Source: Bacteroidota bacterium (GTDB lineage: Bacteria > Bacteroidota > Bacteroidia > Flavobacteriales_D > Crocinitomicaceae). From it: a stretch of 26,701 nucleotides of DNA. Of this stretch, positions 7,241 to 14,841 are shown in pieces. The notes under the pieces were generated by a model. It did not search any database. It worked only from the letters and a program-made list of their open reading frames with translations, and was not told the DNA's origin. The position numbers and the translations under genes were made by a program. Where the stretch lies: assembly GCA_006226555.1 (NCBI GenBank), contig SBGS01000266.1, positions 1-26,701 of the forward strand, given 5' to 3'. Within the stretch, counting starts at the first letter, position 1; each line of letters opens with the position of its first letter.

Positions 7241-8137
7241 ATGTCTATAGGTGAAAAATATAGGATAACCGATACGTTCAGTAGAGGACGAAAATTTGGA
7301 GCACTTTATATTGGAGAAGATCTCAGCTCCGGTGAAAAAGTGATCATCAAATCTCTTAAGTTTGATTCCAGAGACACCACAGCAGTTGCACAACTTTTAA
7401 ACGAAGCCTCCTTTTCATTTTCGATCGAAGGATTACCTATTGTAAAGGATCTTTATGAATACGAGCAGGAGATCATATTAGTAAAGAAATATGTTTCAGG
7501 GGAAGAACTCAGTGCTTTCTGGAAGAGGATAAAAAAGAAAGAACGCCTAGTATTTATCATTCAGCTGTTTCAAAAACTAAACATTCTTCTTGAGCACTTG
7601 TATCAGGAGGAGATCTATCACCTTGACCTGAAACCCGGCAATATCCTTATCGATGGAGATGTGAACGATTTTTCGGTAAACATTATAGACTTTGGACTCG
7701 CAATCAGAAAACGCTCACTTCCGAACCGAAAAATACTTTTTCCGCTCGGATATGCTGCACCGGAACTGATCCTGAATAAGTTAAAGATTGTGGACAGAAG
7801 GACTGATATCTTTTCACTGGGAGTAACGCTGTATACGTTATACTCGCAGGAACTACCGTTATCACACACTAACCCGAGTATTTTTACAAATCTACAGATC
7901 ACCCACCCCATTCCGCAGAATTCAAAAATTCCTAAGAGCATCTATCCTGTTTTGCTCAAGATGACGAACAAACACCAATTCAAACTGCCTCCAAACAAAT
8001 ACTCGGAAACCGAGCTCATTGAATGCCTTGAATCCGGGAAAGAAGGTCGTTATAACGCTTTGAATGAAGTGATCGAAGACCTCAGGAAGATCTCAGAACA
8101 ACCACTTCCATTTTACCAGAGAATATCCTTTCGATAA
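7241..8137 (+). CDS. Hanks-type serine/threonine protein kinase, minimal form
   Basis: This 298-residue protein is essentially a bare kinase domain with no membrane segment or sensor. Catalytic elements are present: VIIK with Lys37, an alpha-C Glu55, the catalytic loop HLDLKPGN (127-134; Asp129, Asn134), DFG (150-152), AAPEL (172-176, the APE motif) and TDIFSLGV (188-195). The Gly-rich loop is atypical (FSRGRKFGALYIG, 13-25): the first glycine is Ser and the spacing is one residue longer. The catalytic residues are intact, so activity is likely. It is divergent from the BadF-type kinase gene. Its 3' end overlaps the convergent beta-barrel gene by 25 bases. The substrate is unknown. The 'HLD' instead of 'HRD' suggests a kinase that does not need activation-loop phosphorylation. 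Confidence 0.88.
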   Translation: MSIGEKYRITDTFSRGRKFGALYIGEDLSSGEKVIIKSLKFDSRDTTAVAQLLNEASFSFSIEGLPIVKDLYEYEQEIILVKKYVSGEELSAFWKRIKKKERLVFIIQLFQKLNILLEHLYQEEIYHLDLKPGNILIDGDVNDFSVNIIDFGLAIRKRSLPNRKILFPLGYAAPELILNKLKIVDRRTDIFSLGVTLYTLYSQELPLSHTNPSIFTNLQITHPIPQNSKIPKSIYPVLLKMTNKHQFKLPPNKYSETELIECLESGKEGRYNALNEVIEDLRKISEQPLPFYQRISFR

Positions 8138-8781
8138 CCGATGTTAAACCCAAACGTGAGCGGTTGGATCATATTATTGTATAGGTTATTCGTATTCTGC
8201 TGATAAAGTAAGATATACGAAATATTTACATCAAAGTAAACTGTACCCCATGGTGGAACAGAGTACTTTACACCTCCGTTCAACCCAAAGCCCAGACTAA
8301 ATGCAGTTCCTTCGTAATTGTAATAGTCAGGAAGGATATAAACTTCCTCATCATATCCTGCATTGTTGCTTCTTACACGGTTAAATGTCAACACAAATCC
8401 TGTACCTCCATATCCGGCCCAACCAAAGTCATAACCATCTCCAATGTAATATCGTGTACCAAACTCAAACACATTGTAATTCATCGACGGAAGAGAACCA
8501 ATAATTGGATAATATTGATAACCCGGAGGAACATTATTGATATCTCTCGGTTCCAACTGTAACTGGATAGAATCATTCTCTCTTACCGGAAAATGATGAG
8601 TATACCTTAAATAATATGACGCCTGATCATCCCTGGGCACTTCCACTCCAATATGAAATCCTCCCCAAGGTCTATTTGGTCCAAATCCTTTCAAGGCACT
8701 TAAACCTGAGCTGATACCAACCTGAGCCAGTGCTGAAGCACTGAACATAATTGCTATAATGAATAATTTAATCCCTTTCAT
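8113..8781 (-). CDS. Predicted outer-membrane beta-barrel protein
   Basis: This 222-residue secreted protein has a Sec signal peptide (MKGIKLFIIAIMFSASALAQ, cleaved about residue 19). The remainder is rich in alternating aromatic and polar residues (FELGTRYYIGDGYDF-like strands), with Gly/Tyr-rich turns. It ends in strands suited to a small outer-membrane barrel (PLTFGFNIGYRKDILW, C-terminal Trp). I do not recognise a specific family. Its ATG lies inside the 3' end of the tag gene (14-base overlap), so it is translated from a shared transcript. Its 3' end overlaps the convergent Ser/Thr kinase gene. Any link between a DNA repair enzyme and a barrel protein is likely positional only. Confidence 0.7.
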   Translation of the reverse strand: MKGIKLFIIAIMFSASALAQVGISSGLSALKGFGPNRPWGGFHIGVEVPRDDQASYYLRYTHHFPVRENDSIQLQLEPRDINNVPPGYQYYPIIGSLPSMNYNVFEFGTRYYIGDGYDFGWAGYGGTGFVLTFNRVRSNNAGYDEEVYILPDYYNYEGTAFSLGFGLNGGVKYSVPPWGTVYFDVNISYILLYQQNTNNLYNNMIQPLTFGFNIGYRKDILW

Positions 8782-9319
8782 ATGACATCCATTTTGGTTC
8801 TGTTAAACGAATTCGTTGCATCACCTCACATTCCTCTTCATGAGCACCTTTCAAATAACCCGTGCTCATTAAAAATTCGTTGACGATCTCTCCTCCTACA
8901 AACTTAAAATTCTTCTTGAAAATTTTGGTCCATTCTTCCCTATTCATCCCACCAAAACTATCTAACCAAGATTTGAAAGTACCACTTTTCTTCTGAATTT
9001 CTAATATTACATTCGCATTATGAATTACCGCATCGATTTTAAGTCTATTCCTAATAATTGAAGGATCACTCAATAATCGTTCCCTTTCAGCTGCTCCGAA
9101 GTTTGCAATCTTGTGAATATTAAAGTCAGCATAAGCATTTCTGAAACCACTTTCTTTTTTAAGTATCGTTTCCCAAGAAAGCCCTGCCTGATTGATCTCT
9201 AGTATCAAACGACCGAAAAGCTCATTATCATCAAGGATCGGAAAACCATAATGATTATCATGATAGACGCGGTGAACCTCATGCGCGTTGGGGTCTTTAC
9301 AGTACTTACAATAACTCAT
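8768..9319 (-). CDS. tag: DNA-3-methyladenine glycosylase I
   Basis: This 183-residue base-excision repair enzyme removes 3-methyladenine from alkylated DNA. It shows the Tag signatures: the N-terminal zinc ligand Cys4, YHDNHYGFP (19-27, with His20 aligned to Escherichia coli His17), LEINQAGLSWETILKK (40-55, with the catalytic-site Glu41), IIRNRLKI, and the C-terminal zinc pair HxxxC (His160, Cys164). The ATG at 9319 is used; a TTG two codons earlier also starts the frame, but the ATG places Cys4 exactly as in the family. It is the first gene of a two-gene unit, and the beta-barrel gene starts within its end. Confident call. Confidence 0.93.
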   Translation of the reverse strand: MSYCKYCKDPNAHEVHRVYHDNHYGFPILDDNELFGRLILEINQAGLSWETILKKESGFRNAYADFNIHKIANFGAAERERLLSDPSIIRNRLKIDAVIHNANVILEIQKKSGTFKSWLDSFGGMNREEWTKIFKKNFKFVGGEIVNEFLMSTGYLKGAHEEECEVMQRIRLTEPKWMSYERD

Positions 9320-9385
9320 GACCAATCTTATTCGACAATTTTAAGAATAACTTACATTTTGAAGACGTAAAAAACCAGTGTTTAT

Positions 9386-9393
9386 TACCTTTA
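9386..9393 (+). promoter_or_regulatory. Weak -7-like box TACCTTTA before the gamma-carbonic anhydrase gene
   Basis: TACCTTTA is one mismatch from TAnnTTTG and lies 12 bases before the ATG at 9406; a purine-rich AAGGGAAAAAAA stretch follows it. A TTG at 9359-9361 is 24 bases upstream, longer than the usual spacing. Confidence 0.3.
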
Positions 9394-9405
9394 AGGGAAA
9401 AAAAT

Positions 9406-10005
9406 ATGGCGGTTTTCTCTTTCAATGGATTCATTCCTGTGATCAAGGCATCTAGCTTTGTTCATCCTCAGGCAAACGTTACTGGAAATGTTATCATTGG
9501 CGAAGACGTCTATATTGGTCCTGGAGCCGTTATTCGCGGTGATTGGGGGCAGATCATCATAGAAGATGGGTGCAACGTTCAGGAAAATTGTGTTATTCAT
9601 ATGTTTCCAGGAACTACTGTATTGTTAAAGAAAGGTGCTCATATCGGTCACGGCGCCATTATACATGGAGGTACTATTGGAGAGAATTCATTGATCGGTA
9701 TGAACAGTGTCGTCATGGATGATGTTGTAATTGAAGAAGAATGTATCATTGGTGCTTTAAGCTTTATTCCCGGAAAAACACATATACCTAAAAGAAGTCT
9801 TGTCGTAGGCAACCCAGGTAAGATCATAAAGGAGGTAAGTGATGAAATGATCGCCTGGAAAACGAAAGGTACACAGCTCTATCAGGCTTTACCTGCAGAA
9901 TGTCATCAATCTCTCAAGGAAGTACAGCCATTAAGAGAAATTGAGGAAAACAGACCTACTCAGGAAAAGCTTTACGAAACGTGGAATAAGATCAAGGGTG
10001 ATTAA
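9406..10005 (+). CDS. Gamma-carbonic anhydrase / PaaY-like hexapeptide-repeat protein
   Basis: This 199-residue left-handed beta-helix protein closely follows the PaaY/CaiE pattern: the opening SFVHPQANVTGNVIIGEDVY, then hexapeptide turns, and the C-terminal WKTKGTQLYQ and QPLREIE motifs that are distinctive of PaaY. The likely trimer zinc ligands are His65, His82 and His87 (in IHMF and GHGAIIHG). PaaY is a thioesterase-type accessory protein of phenylacetate degradation, whereas plain gamma-class members hydrate CO2. No paa genes are nearby, so a housekeeping gamma-carbonic anhydrase or acyl-CoA-linked role is equally possible. The last 14 bases overlap the end of convergent lgt. The family is sure, the reaction less so. 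Confidence 0.85.
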   Translation: MAVFSFNGFIPVIKASSFVHPQANVTGNVIIGEDVYIGPGAVIRGDWGQIIIEDGCNVQENCVIHMFPGTTVLLKKGAHIGHGAIIHGGTIGENSLIGMNSVVMDDVVIEEECIIGALSFIPGKTHIPKRSLVVGNPGKIIKEVSDEMIAWKTKGTQLYQALPAECHQSLKEVQPLREIEENRPTQEKLYETWNKIKGD

Positions 10006-10831
10006 CATCGGAGACCTCAGGACTCTTTCTTGCTTTCCAGTATAAATACACACCTACAAGAACAAATGGTAAACTCAATAATTGACCAGTGTTCAAGAAT
10101 AGATCGGCATCTCTTTCCGCTTGTCCAAGCTTTACGAATTCGATCATAAATCGTGCACCGAATAACAATATCAAGAACAATCCAAATTGAGCTCCCGGTC
10201 TTTTCCAAGCCTGTTTTTTCCAATGAAGGAACATTAATAAACCAAAGATAAATATGTAGCTAAGTGCTTCATACAATTGTGCCGGATGTCTTGGTGTTGG
10301 ATCAAATGCTCCTAACTCATCATTCCAAAAATGCACAAAACTAAAAGCCCATGGCACATCTGTTGGATCGCCTACAATTTCACTATTCACTAAATTACCT
10401 AAACGAATAAAGCAGCCTGCTATAGCAATAGGTGCCACTATTCTGTCAAGGATCCAGATCATAGGACGATGAATAACATTCTTCGAATAGAGATACAAAG
10501 CGATAAGAATAGCTATTGCTCCTCCGTGACTTGCGAGTCCTCCTTCCCAAACTTTTAAAATCGATAAGGGATTAGAAAAATAACCATCCGGTCCCCAATA
10601 AGGTCCGTAAAATAAAACGTGCCCCAATCTCGCCCCGACAATAGTTGCAATGACCATATACATAACGAGTTTGTCGAGATATTTCTCTTCTATTCTGTCA
10701 AACTTGAACATGCGCTTGATCACAAAATATCCTAAGATCAAACCGGTTACAAAGAGTAAACCATATAGATTCGGGGTTTTGTACCCGTCAAAGATTTCAG
10801 GAGTGACATCCCAAACGATATAATTCAGCAC
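9992..10831 (-). CDS. lgt: Prolipoprotein diacylglyceryl transferase
   Basis: This 279-residue inner-membrane enzyme transfers diacylglycerol from phosphatidylglycerol to the lipobox cysteine, the first step of lipoprotein maturation. It has about seven membrane segments. The key residues are in place: His102 in GLASHGG (98-104), and FIRLGNLVNSEIVG (141-154), holding Arg143, Asn146 and Gly154, aligned with the essential residues of Escherichia coli Lgt. HPAQLYEA follows at 182-189. The start is GTG at 10831; there is no better ATG before the first conserved segment. A promoter box (TAATTTTG) and a 7-bp inverted repeat sit just upstream. The neighbouring divergent gene encodes a lipoprotein, a substrate type for Lgt, though that is probably coincidence. 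Confidence 0.94.
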   Translation of the reverse strand: MLNYIVWDVTPEIFDGYKTPNLYGLLFVTGLILGYFVIKRMFKFDRIEEKYLDKLVMYMVIATIVGARLGHVLFYGPYWGPDGYFSNPLSILKVWEGGLASHGGAIAILIALYLYSKNVIHRPMIWILDRIVAPIAIAGCFIRLGNLVNSEIVGDPTDVPWAFSFVHFWNDELGAFDPTPRHPAQLYEALSYIFIFGLLMFLHWKKQAWKRPGAQFGLFLILLFGARFMIEFVKLGQAERDADLFLNTGQLLSLPFVLVGVYLYWKARKSPEVSDVNHP

Positions 10832-10833
10832 GA

Positions 10834-10855
10834 TTTTGATTTTTTATCAAAATTA
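10834..10855 (-). promoter_or_regulatory. lgt promoter box overlapping an inverted repeat
   Basis: Minus-strand TAATTTTG (10848-10855) fits TAnnTTTG exactly, 16 bases before the GTG start of lgt. It overlaps an inverted repeat TTTTGAT-N5-ATCAAAA (10834-10852), which covers the expected transcription start and leader. The AT-rich composition makes chance symmetry likely, but the placement suits an operator. Confidence 0.4.
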
Positions 10856-10906
10856 ATGCTTTTCGTCAGACTTAAGGCCTTGAACAAAATTGTATATTCG
10901 TTAAGT

Positions 10907-11500
10907 ATGAAGTTCCGCTACCAGATATTGTTTCTTTCTTTAACATGGTTATTATTTGCTTGTCCACCAGCCAAAATAGATCGTGATCTAACCAAAATAC
11001 AGGAGAACAATATGGATCTCCCTGATCTAAGGGAAAGGTATTATAAAGGTTTGAAGTTTAAATTATCCGACCTGTTCACCAATGATTACAACAATGAATA
11101 CGTAATTCAGGACGATGCCTTAACCATGGCGATTTATGATATTGATGTAAATTTCTCGATAGAAGTATTCAGTATGGATGAAGCCGAGTTAATCCAGTAT
11201 GGCTTCGAAGAGGAAACTGATCTCATCAATGCTGTTCATGACAATTATGTATTTAAACGATTAGAAACGTTAGATGGTGGTATATCATCGATCAAAAAGA
11301 CCTCTTCAAAATGCAAATATCCATGCCTCGTCCAGGTGATGCATGGAAATTCATCGTTTTACGGAGAATCTTCGACTTATATGATGGCAACTATTGAAGC
11401 AAATAAAAAGTTTTATGTGTTACACCTGATCGGCATAGAGGAAAACATGGGATACCTTTTTGACGATTTCGAGAATATTTTGTCTTCTGTAACCCTATGA
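10907..11500 (+). CDS. Lipoprotein of unknown function
   Basis: This is a 197-residue predicted lipoprotein. The ATG at 10907 gives a textbook signal peptide ending in LLFAC (Cys19) followed by Pro-Pro. The frame is open from 10856, but that extension would bury the signal sequence behind 17 extra residues and overlap the divergent lgt promoter, so I reject it. The mature part is mixed alpha/beta with two clusters of charged residues and a Cys pair (SSKCKYPCLVQV, residues about 140-151) that may form a disulfide. I recognise no family. It is coupled to the Nudix gene by an ATGA overlap (11497-11500), so the two are co-translated. Confidence 0.7.
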   Translation: MKFRYQILFLSLTWLLFACPPAKIDRDLTKIQENNMDLPDLRERYYKGLKFKLSDLFTNDYNNEYVIQDDALTMAIYDIDVNFSIEVFSMDEAELIQYGFEEETDLINAVHDNYVFKRLETLDGGISSIKKTSSKCKYPCLVQVMHGNSSFYGESSTYMMATIEANKKFYVLHLIGIEENMGYLFDDFENILSSVTL

Positions 11501-12132
11501 AGCTCCATAGCCTTTTAGATAAATTACGCTCATCAGAAGTCTCCTTACCGGGAGATTCGGCCCATCGCATGATCATTCCCATCAATCGGCCACTGTCATC
11601 TCAAATTCCGGACATCAGTAGTTATAGAGATTCGGCAGTTGCAATATATCTTTTCGAAACAAATGGTTTTGCTCAAACTATACTCATTGAAAGACCCGAA
11701 TACGAAGGACATCATAGTAAACAAATAGGATTTCCTGGAGGAAAACTGGAAGACCTTGATCCAAACTTAGAATACACCGCTTTAAGAGAAGGTTACGAAG
11801 AAATTGGAATCCCACACAGTAATTGTGAATTGATCTTACCCTTAAGTAAAGTGCATATTCCTGTAAGCAAATTCACCATCCATCCGTTCGTTTTTCATTT
11901 AGATGAACTACCAGAATTAAGACTGGATCAACGGGAAGTGGCACGAGTAATTACCTTTCCCCTTATTCAACTTCTTGATGATCAAAGAATAGTTCGCCGG
12001 AATATTAGAATCGGTTCCGGATTAACACAAAAAGACATACCTGGATTTCAAGTGAATGATAACGAATTCGTATGGGGAGCAACAGCTATGATCTTATCCG
12101 AGATAAGACATATTGCACTGCAAATTGGCTAG
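11497..12132 (+). CDS. NudL-type Nudix hydrolase (probable CoA pyrophosphatase)
   Basis: This 211-residue cytoplasmic Nudix enzyme likely splits CoA or acyl-CoA to 3',5'-ADP and phosphopantetheine. The CoA-specific motif LIERPEYEGHHSKQIGFPGG (63-82) precedes the Nudix box, GGKLEDLDPNLEYTALREGY followed by EEIGI. As in Escherichia coli NudL, the first part of the box is stretched and acidic, while REGYEEIGI is intact. The protein ends in ALQIG, the same C-terminal tail as NudL, after an FVWGATAMIL motif that also matches it. Its stop TAG shares the palindrome CTAG with the stop of the convergent DUF5723 gene. It is coupled to the upstream lipoprotein gene. The class is confident, the substrate probable. 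Confidence 0.88.
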   Translation: MKLHSLLDKLRSSEVSLPGDSAHRMIIPINRPLSSQIPDISSYRDSAVAIYLFETNGFAQTILIERPEYEGHHSKQIGFPGGKLEDLDPNLEYTALREGYEEIGIPHSNCELILPLSKVHIPVSKFTIHPFVFHLDELPELRLDQREVARVITFPLIQLLDDQRIVRRNIRIGSGLTQKDIPGFQVNDNEFVWGATAMILSEIRHIALQIG

Positions 12133-13628
12133 AATCTCACACGAGCGAAACCAAATGCAGTAGAAACACTGTTTGATTTATCCATGAAGAACGAAAGCAT
12201 ATCTCGCGAAGAAATACCCATTTCGTAAGCACCACCTCCAAAAACGAAATTAATACCGATCGGAATGTTGTGCTTGTAGATCCCTCCTCCGTAATAACCT
12301 GCCATTAATGTCAACCATTTTATCGGTCTAACTTCACCCCCTAGGGTTAACACACCATTCTGCACGCTTCCCGGTAATTGACGATCAAAAGGAGCAATAA
12401 AATCAAATCCAACACTTGCGATATTCCCGAGATCCACATGACCTCCCATGCGAACCACAGCTGCATTAGGCAATGAGAATTTTTCTTGTCCCTCCAGGTA
12501 GAGGATACCTCCGTCTGATAACAATTGCTCGTAACTATTGGTAACGTTATAGTTCTCCAAACCATCCACCGTCAATGTTCCAACGAGGGAATCTGCAACA
12601 CGATAAACGTTTCGAGTATATGTTACCGAACCAATATTGTTGATCGCTGCACTTAGCGTTAGAAACCCAAGAAGTTTAGCACTTACTGAGAAGTCAACGC
12701 CATAACCGTTCCCAACGCTCTTTGGTATACCCCCGGAACCCGGTTGAAAATTAGATGGATTACTGTTTGCTATTGCTCCATAATCAATTTTGTATGATGG
12801 TGAAAACGAAGAATAGAGATAAACATCGTCACCATCGCTGATCATAGAAAGCATCGCCATTGACTGTATAAAACGTCCACCAATACCAGCATAAATTGCG
12901 AATGTACTGTCCTGTCCGAACAACTTTCTTCCGTAACCAAAGTTATAGTGTCTATTCCAGGTAAATCTTATCTCTGAACCATTTGTAATTTCGCTCAATT
13001 TCAACGGAACACTGATAGTTCCGGAAATTACCTGTGACAAGGTATCTTGAGAAACATTACCTGAATTATAAATGGTGGATGTATCCCCATTAAAAACGAC
13101 TGTCAGTGAATCAAAATAATCAGCGAATTTCCCTTCAAAGATCAAGCCTGCAGTCTGATCATTCAATTTTGAATACCAATTGTAATTCTCTGTTATCGAA
13201 ACAGCGATGCCACCAAATTTTTCATTATGAAAAGAATAACCCAGCCAATTGTAACTGGCATCTATGGTTAAACCTGCTCTCAAATATTCAGAAGCATACT
13301 GGCGTTGTTGTTTCCAAGCATTTGTATCGTTTTCCTTCCCGGTAATATCGTTTCGAATTGCTTTATACAGATCTCTCAGCTTATCAACGTTCAATGAATC
13401 CGAATAGATCCCAAAATTGAATTCTGTCGACCCAACTGTTGAATGCTTTCCATATTTGTTACCCCAACCCAAAGCAGAAGGATTTATTCCAAGAGCCTGA
13501 TAATCCGTAACAAAAGACGTTGCCACCCCTCTACCGACAGCCGTATAAGATACACCTTGAGTCTGAGCTAAAACTGAATAAATGTTCGATACGAGAAAGA
13601 GAATTCCAAGAAACAATTTCGTTTTCAT
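12129..13628 (-). CDS. DUF5723-like outer-membrane beta-barrel protein
   Basis: This is a 499-residue predicted outer-membrane protein. It opens with a Sec signal peptide (MKTKLFLGILFLVSNIYSVLAQ) and the N-terminal pattern of Bacteroidota barrel proteins related to DUF5723/PorV-like families (TAVGRGVATSFVTDYQALGI, then NPSALGWG). Many amphipathic strands and Gly/aromatic turns follow to the end (STAFGFARVRF). The frame stays open back to 13787, but that TTG lies inside the promoter -7 box and the extra 53 residues lack a signal sequence at the front, so the ATG at 13628 is the start. The mRNA would carry an unusually long leader with an internal terminator-like hairpin. The role is unknown; the DUF5723 label is from memory. 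Confidence 0.72.
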   Translation of the reverse strand: MKTKLFLGILFLVSNIYSVLAQTQGVSYTAVGRGVATSFVTDYQALGINPSALGWGNKYGKHSTVGSTEFNFGIYSDSLNVDKLRDLYKAIRNDITGKENDTNAWKQQRQYASEYLRAGLTIDASYNWLGYSFHNEKFGGIAVSITENYNWYSKLNDQTAGLIFEGKFADYFDSLTVVFNGDTSTIYNSGNVSQDTLSQVISGTISVPLKLSEITNGSEIRFTWNRHYNFGYGRKLFGQDSTFAIYAGIGGRFIQSMAMLSMISDGDDVYLYSSFSPSYKIDYGAIANSNPSNFQPGSGGIPKSVGNGYGVDFSVSAKLLGFLTLSAAINNIGSVTYTRNVYRVADSLVGTLTVDGLENYNVTNSYEQLLSDGGILYLEGQEKFSLPNAAVVRMGGHVDLGNIASVGFDFIAPFDRQLPGSVQNGVLTLGGEVRPIKWLTLMAGYYGGGIYKHNIPIGINFVFGGGAYEMGISSRDMLSFFMDKSNSVSTAFGFARVRF

Positions 13629-13677
13629 AGTTGAGCTTTGTTTGAACCTATACGAATATAAGCGAAATGAATCGTAT

Positions 13678-13717
13678 AAAACAAAAAGAGGAACAAGTTC
13701 TGTAAACTTCTTCCTCT
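13678..13717 (-). terminator. Terminator-like hairpin inside the 5' leader of the DUF5723 gene
   Basis: On the minus strand, AGAGGAA-G-AAGTT (13717-13705) pairs with AACTT-G-TTCCTCT (13699-13687): 12 pairs with one internal mismatch and a 5-nt loop. It is followed by TTTTGTTTT (13686-13678). This is a standard intrinsic terminator, but it lies between the promoter at 13785-13814 and the start codon at 13628. It may be an attenuator, the end of a short RNA, or a late terminator of the upstream ZIP gene. Confidence 0.7.
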
Positions 13718-13784
13718 CTCTGCTAAACCATGCTAAAACTATAAAACCCAAAAACGAATAATTACTTATTCTCTTTTGATGAGA

Positions 13785-13814
13785 CAAACATACGGAGTAT
13801 TGTCGAGCCTACAA
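13785..13814 (-). promoter_or_regulatory. Full consensus promoter TTG-N19-TATGTTTG before the DUF5723 gene
   Basis: On the minus strand, the -33 element TTG (13814-13812), exactly 19 bases, then TATGTTTG (13792-13785) matches the Bacteroidota sigma factor consensus TTG / TAnnTTTG with ideal spacing. Transcription should start a few bases after 13785, leaving a leader of about 150 bases before the ATG at 13628. It is the best promoter in the window. Confidence 0.75.
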
Positions 13815-13858
13815 ATTATTCGGGGTTAAAAAAATGTTAATTATTGCATCCCTAAAAT

Positions 13859-14683
13859 TTAACCAAGAGATACGTCCAGGATCATCATCACCAAAAACCC
13901 CCCGATAAAGCCTAGTACAGCGATATCGGTATACTTGTCTCTTTGTGTTTCAGGAATAACCTCCTCTACCACGACGTAGATCATTGCTCCTGCTGCGAAG
14001 GCTAGCGCGAAAGGCAAGATCGGTTGCATATACATAACAGCAAGTGCGCCGAGCACCCCGAATATTGGCTCTACAATTGCGGACAGTTGACCGTACCAAA
14101 AACTCTTCCACCTCGAAACACCCTGACGTCTAAGCGGCATTGCTACCGCAAATCCCTCTGGAAAATTCTGTATACCAATACCTATCGCTAATGCGATTGC
14201 CCCAGCAATGGATGCATCTTCTATTCCTGCACCAGCTGCTCCAAACAGAACTCCTACTGCAAGTCCCTCTGGAATATTATGTAAGGTGATCGCCAGAACC
14301 AACAATGTGGTTTTATGCCATTGCGTTTTTAGACCTTCTGTTTCAGCAACGCCGAAATTAATATGTAAGTGGGGCATCAATTTATCCAATCCAAAAAGGA
14401 AAAGCGCGCCAAGTAAGAACCCAACAGCCGCCGGCATCCATTCCCATCCGGGATAAAATCGCTCTGACATTTCTATGGACGGCGCCAGAAGAGACCAAAA
14501 ACTTGCTGCGATCATTACTCCTCCGGTAAAGCCAAGCATAGCGTCCAATACACCTCGGTGCAGTGTCTTGAAGAAAAAGACCAATCCAGCACCACTAGCC
14601 GTTAAAAACCATGTAAAGCAGGTTGCATAAAACGCAGCCAAAACAGGATCTAATTCACTGAAATAATCAATCAGCCATTTCAT
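13859..14683 (-). CDS. ZIP-family divalent metal transporter (GufA/ZupT-like)
   Basis: This 274-residue inner-membrane importer is of the ZIP family (zinc, iron or manganese uptake). About eight membrane segments are visible. The metal site lies on two central helices: HNIPEG (135-140) and QNFPEG (172-177), with additional acidic residues in Val-Glu-Glu-Val-Ile-Pro-Glu (239-245). The cytoplasmic loop between helices 3 and 4 carries a His pair (PHLHINFG, 104-111), as often seen in this family. A palindromic operator overlaps the -7 box just upstream, which points to control by a metal-sensing repressor. It stands alone, divergent from ndk. The family is certain; the metal is not. Confidence 0.92.
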   Translation of the reverse strand: MKWLIDYFSELDPVLAAFYATCFTWFLTASGAGLVFFFKTLHRGVLDAMLGFTGGVMIAASFWSLLAPSIEMSERFYPGWEWMPAAVGFLLGALFLFGLDKLMPHLHINFGVAETEGLKTQWHKTTLLVLAITLHNIPEGLAVGVLFGAAGAGIEDASIAGAIALAIGIGIQNFPEGFAVAMPLRRQGVSRWKSFWYGQLSAIVEPIFGVLGALAVMYMQPILPFALAFAAGAMIYVVVEEVIPETQRDKYTDIAVLGFIGGFLVMMILDVSLG

Positions 14684-14692
14684 ATATGCAAT

Positions 14693-14712
14693 TTGTTAGA
14701 CAAATCTAACAA
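14693..14712 (-). promoter_or_regulatory. Palindromic operator overlapping the -7 box of the ZIP transporter gene
   Basis: TTGTTAGACAAATCTAACAA is a perfect 8-bp inverted repeat with a 4-nt centre. It begins 10 bases before the ATG at 14683. On the minus strand it contains TAGATTTG (14708-14701), an exact TAnnTTTG box, so a bound repressor would block RNA polymerase. The TTAGA/TCTAA half-sites resemble sites of the DtxR/MntR group of metal-sensing repressors; the assignment to that group is inference. Confidence 0.6.
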
Positions 14713-14807
14713 TTATACTACTAAGAGAAAAATGTTCCCTGATTTTTAAAATGGTTCATCCCGAAATAATTATAACAGATAACCATAGTCAAAAAGCAAG
14801 AATTCCT

Positions 14808-14815
14808 TATTTTTG
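14808..14815 (+). promoter_or_regulatory. -7 promoter box TATTTTTG before ndk
   Basis: TATTTTTG is an exact match to TAnnTTTG and lies 26 bases before the ATG of ndk. The -33 position 19 bases upstream reads TAG rather than TTG. The leader would be about 20 bases. Confidence 0.5.
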
Positions 14816-14841
14816 CGCCCAAATTAAAATTTACACGTAAA

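Noticed and set aside
7618..7941. 107-residue minus-strand open frame within the Ser/Thr kinase gene
   Set aside because: It lies antisense to the conserved catalytic loop and DFG region of a clear kinase, has no family features and no start context, so it is a shadow frame.
13629..13787. N-terminal extension of the DUF5723 protein (53 residues from TTG at 13787)
   Set aside because: The TTG is the end of a consensus -7 box, the region contains a terminator-like hairpin, and the proper signal peptide begins at the ATG at 13628.
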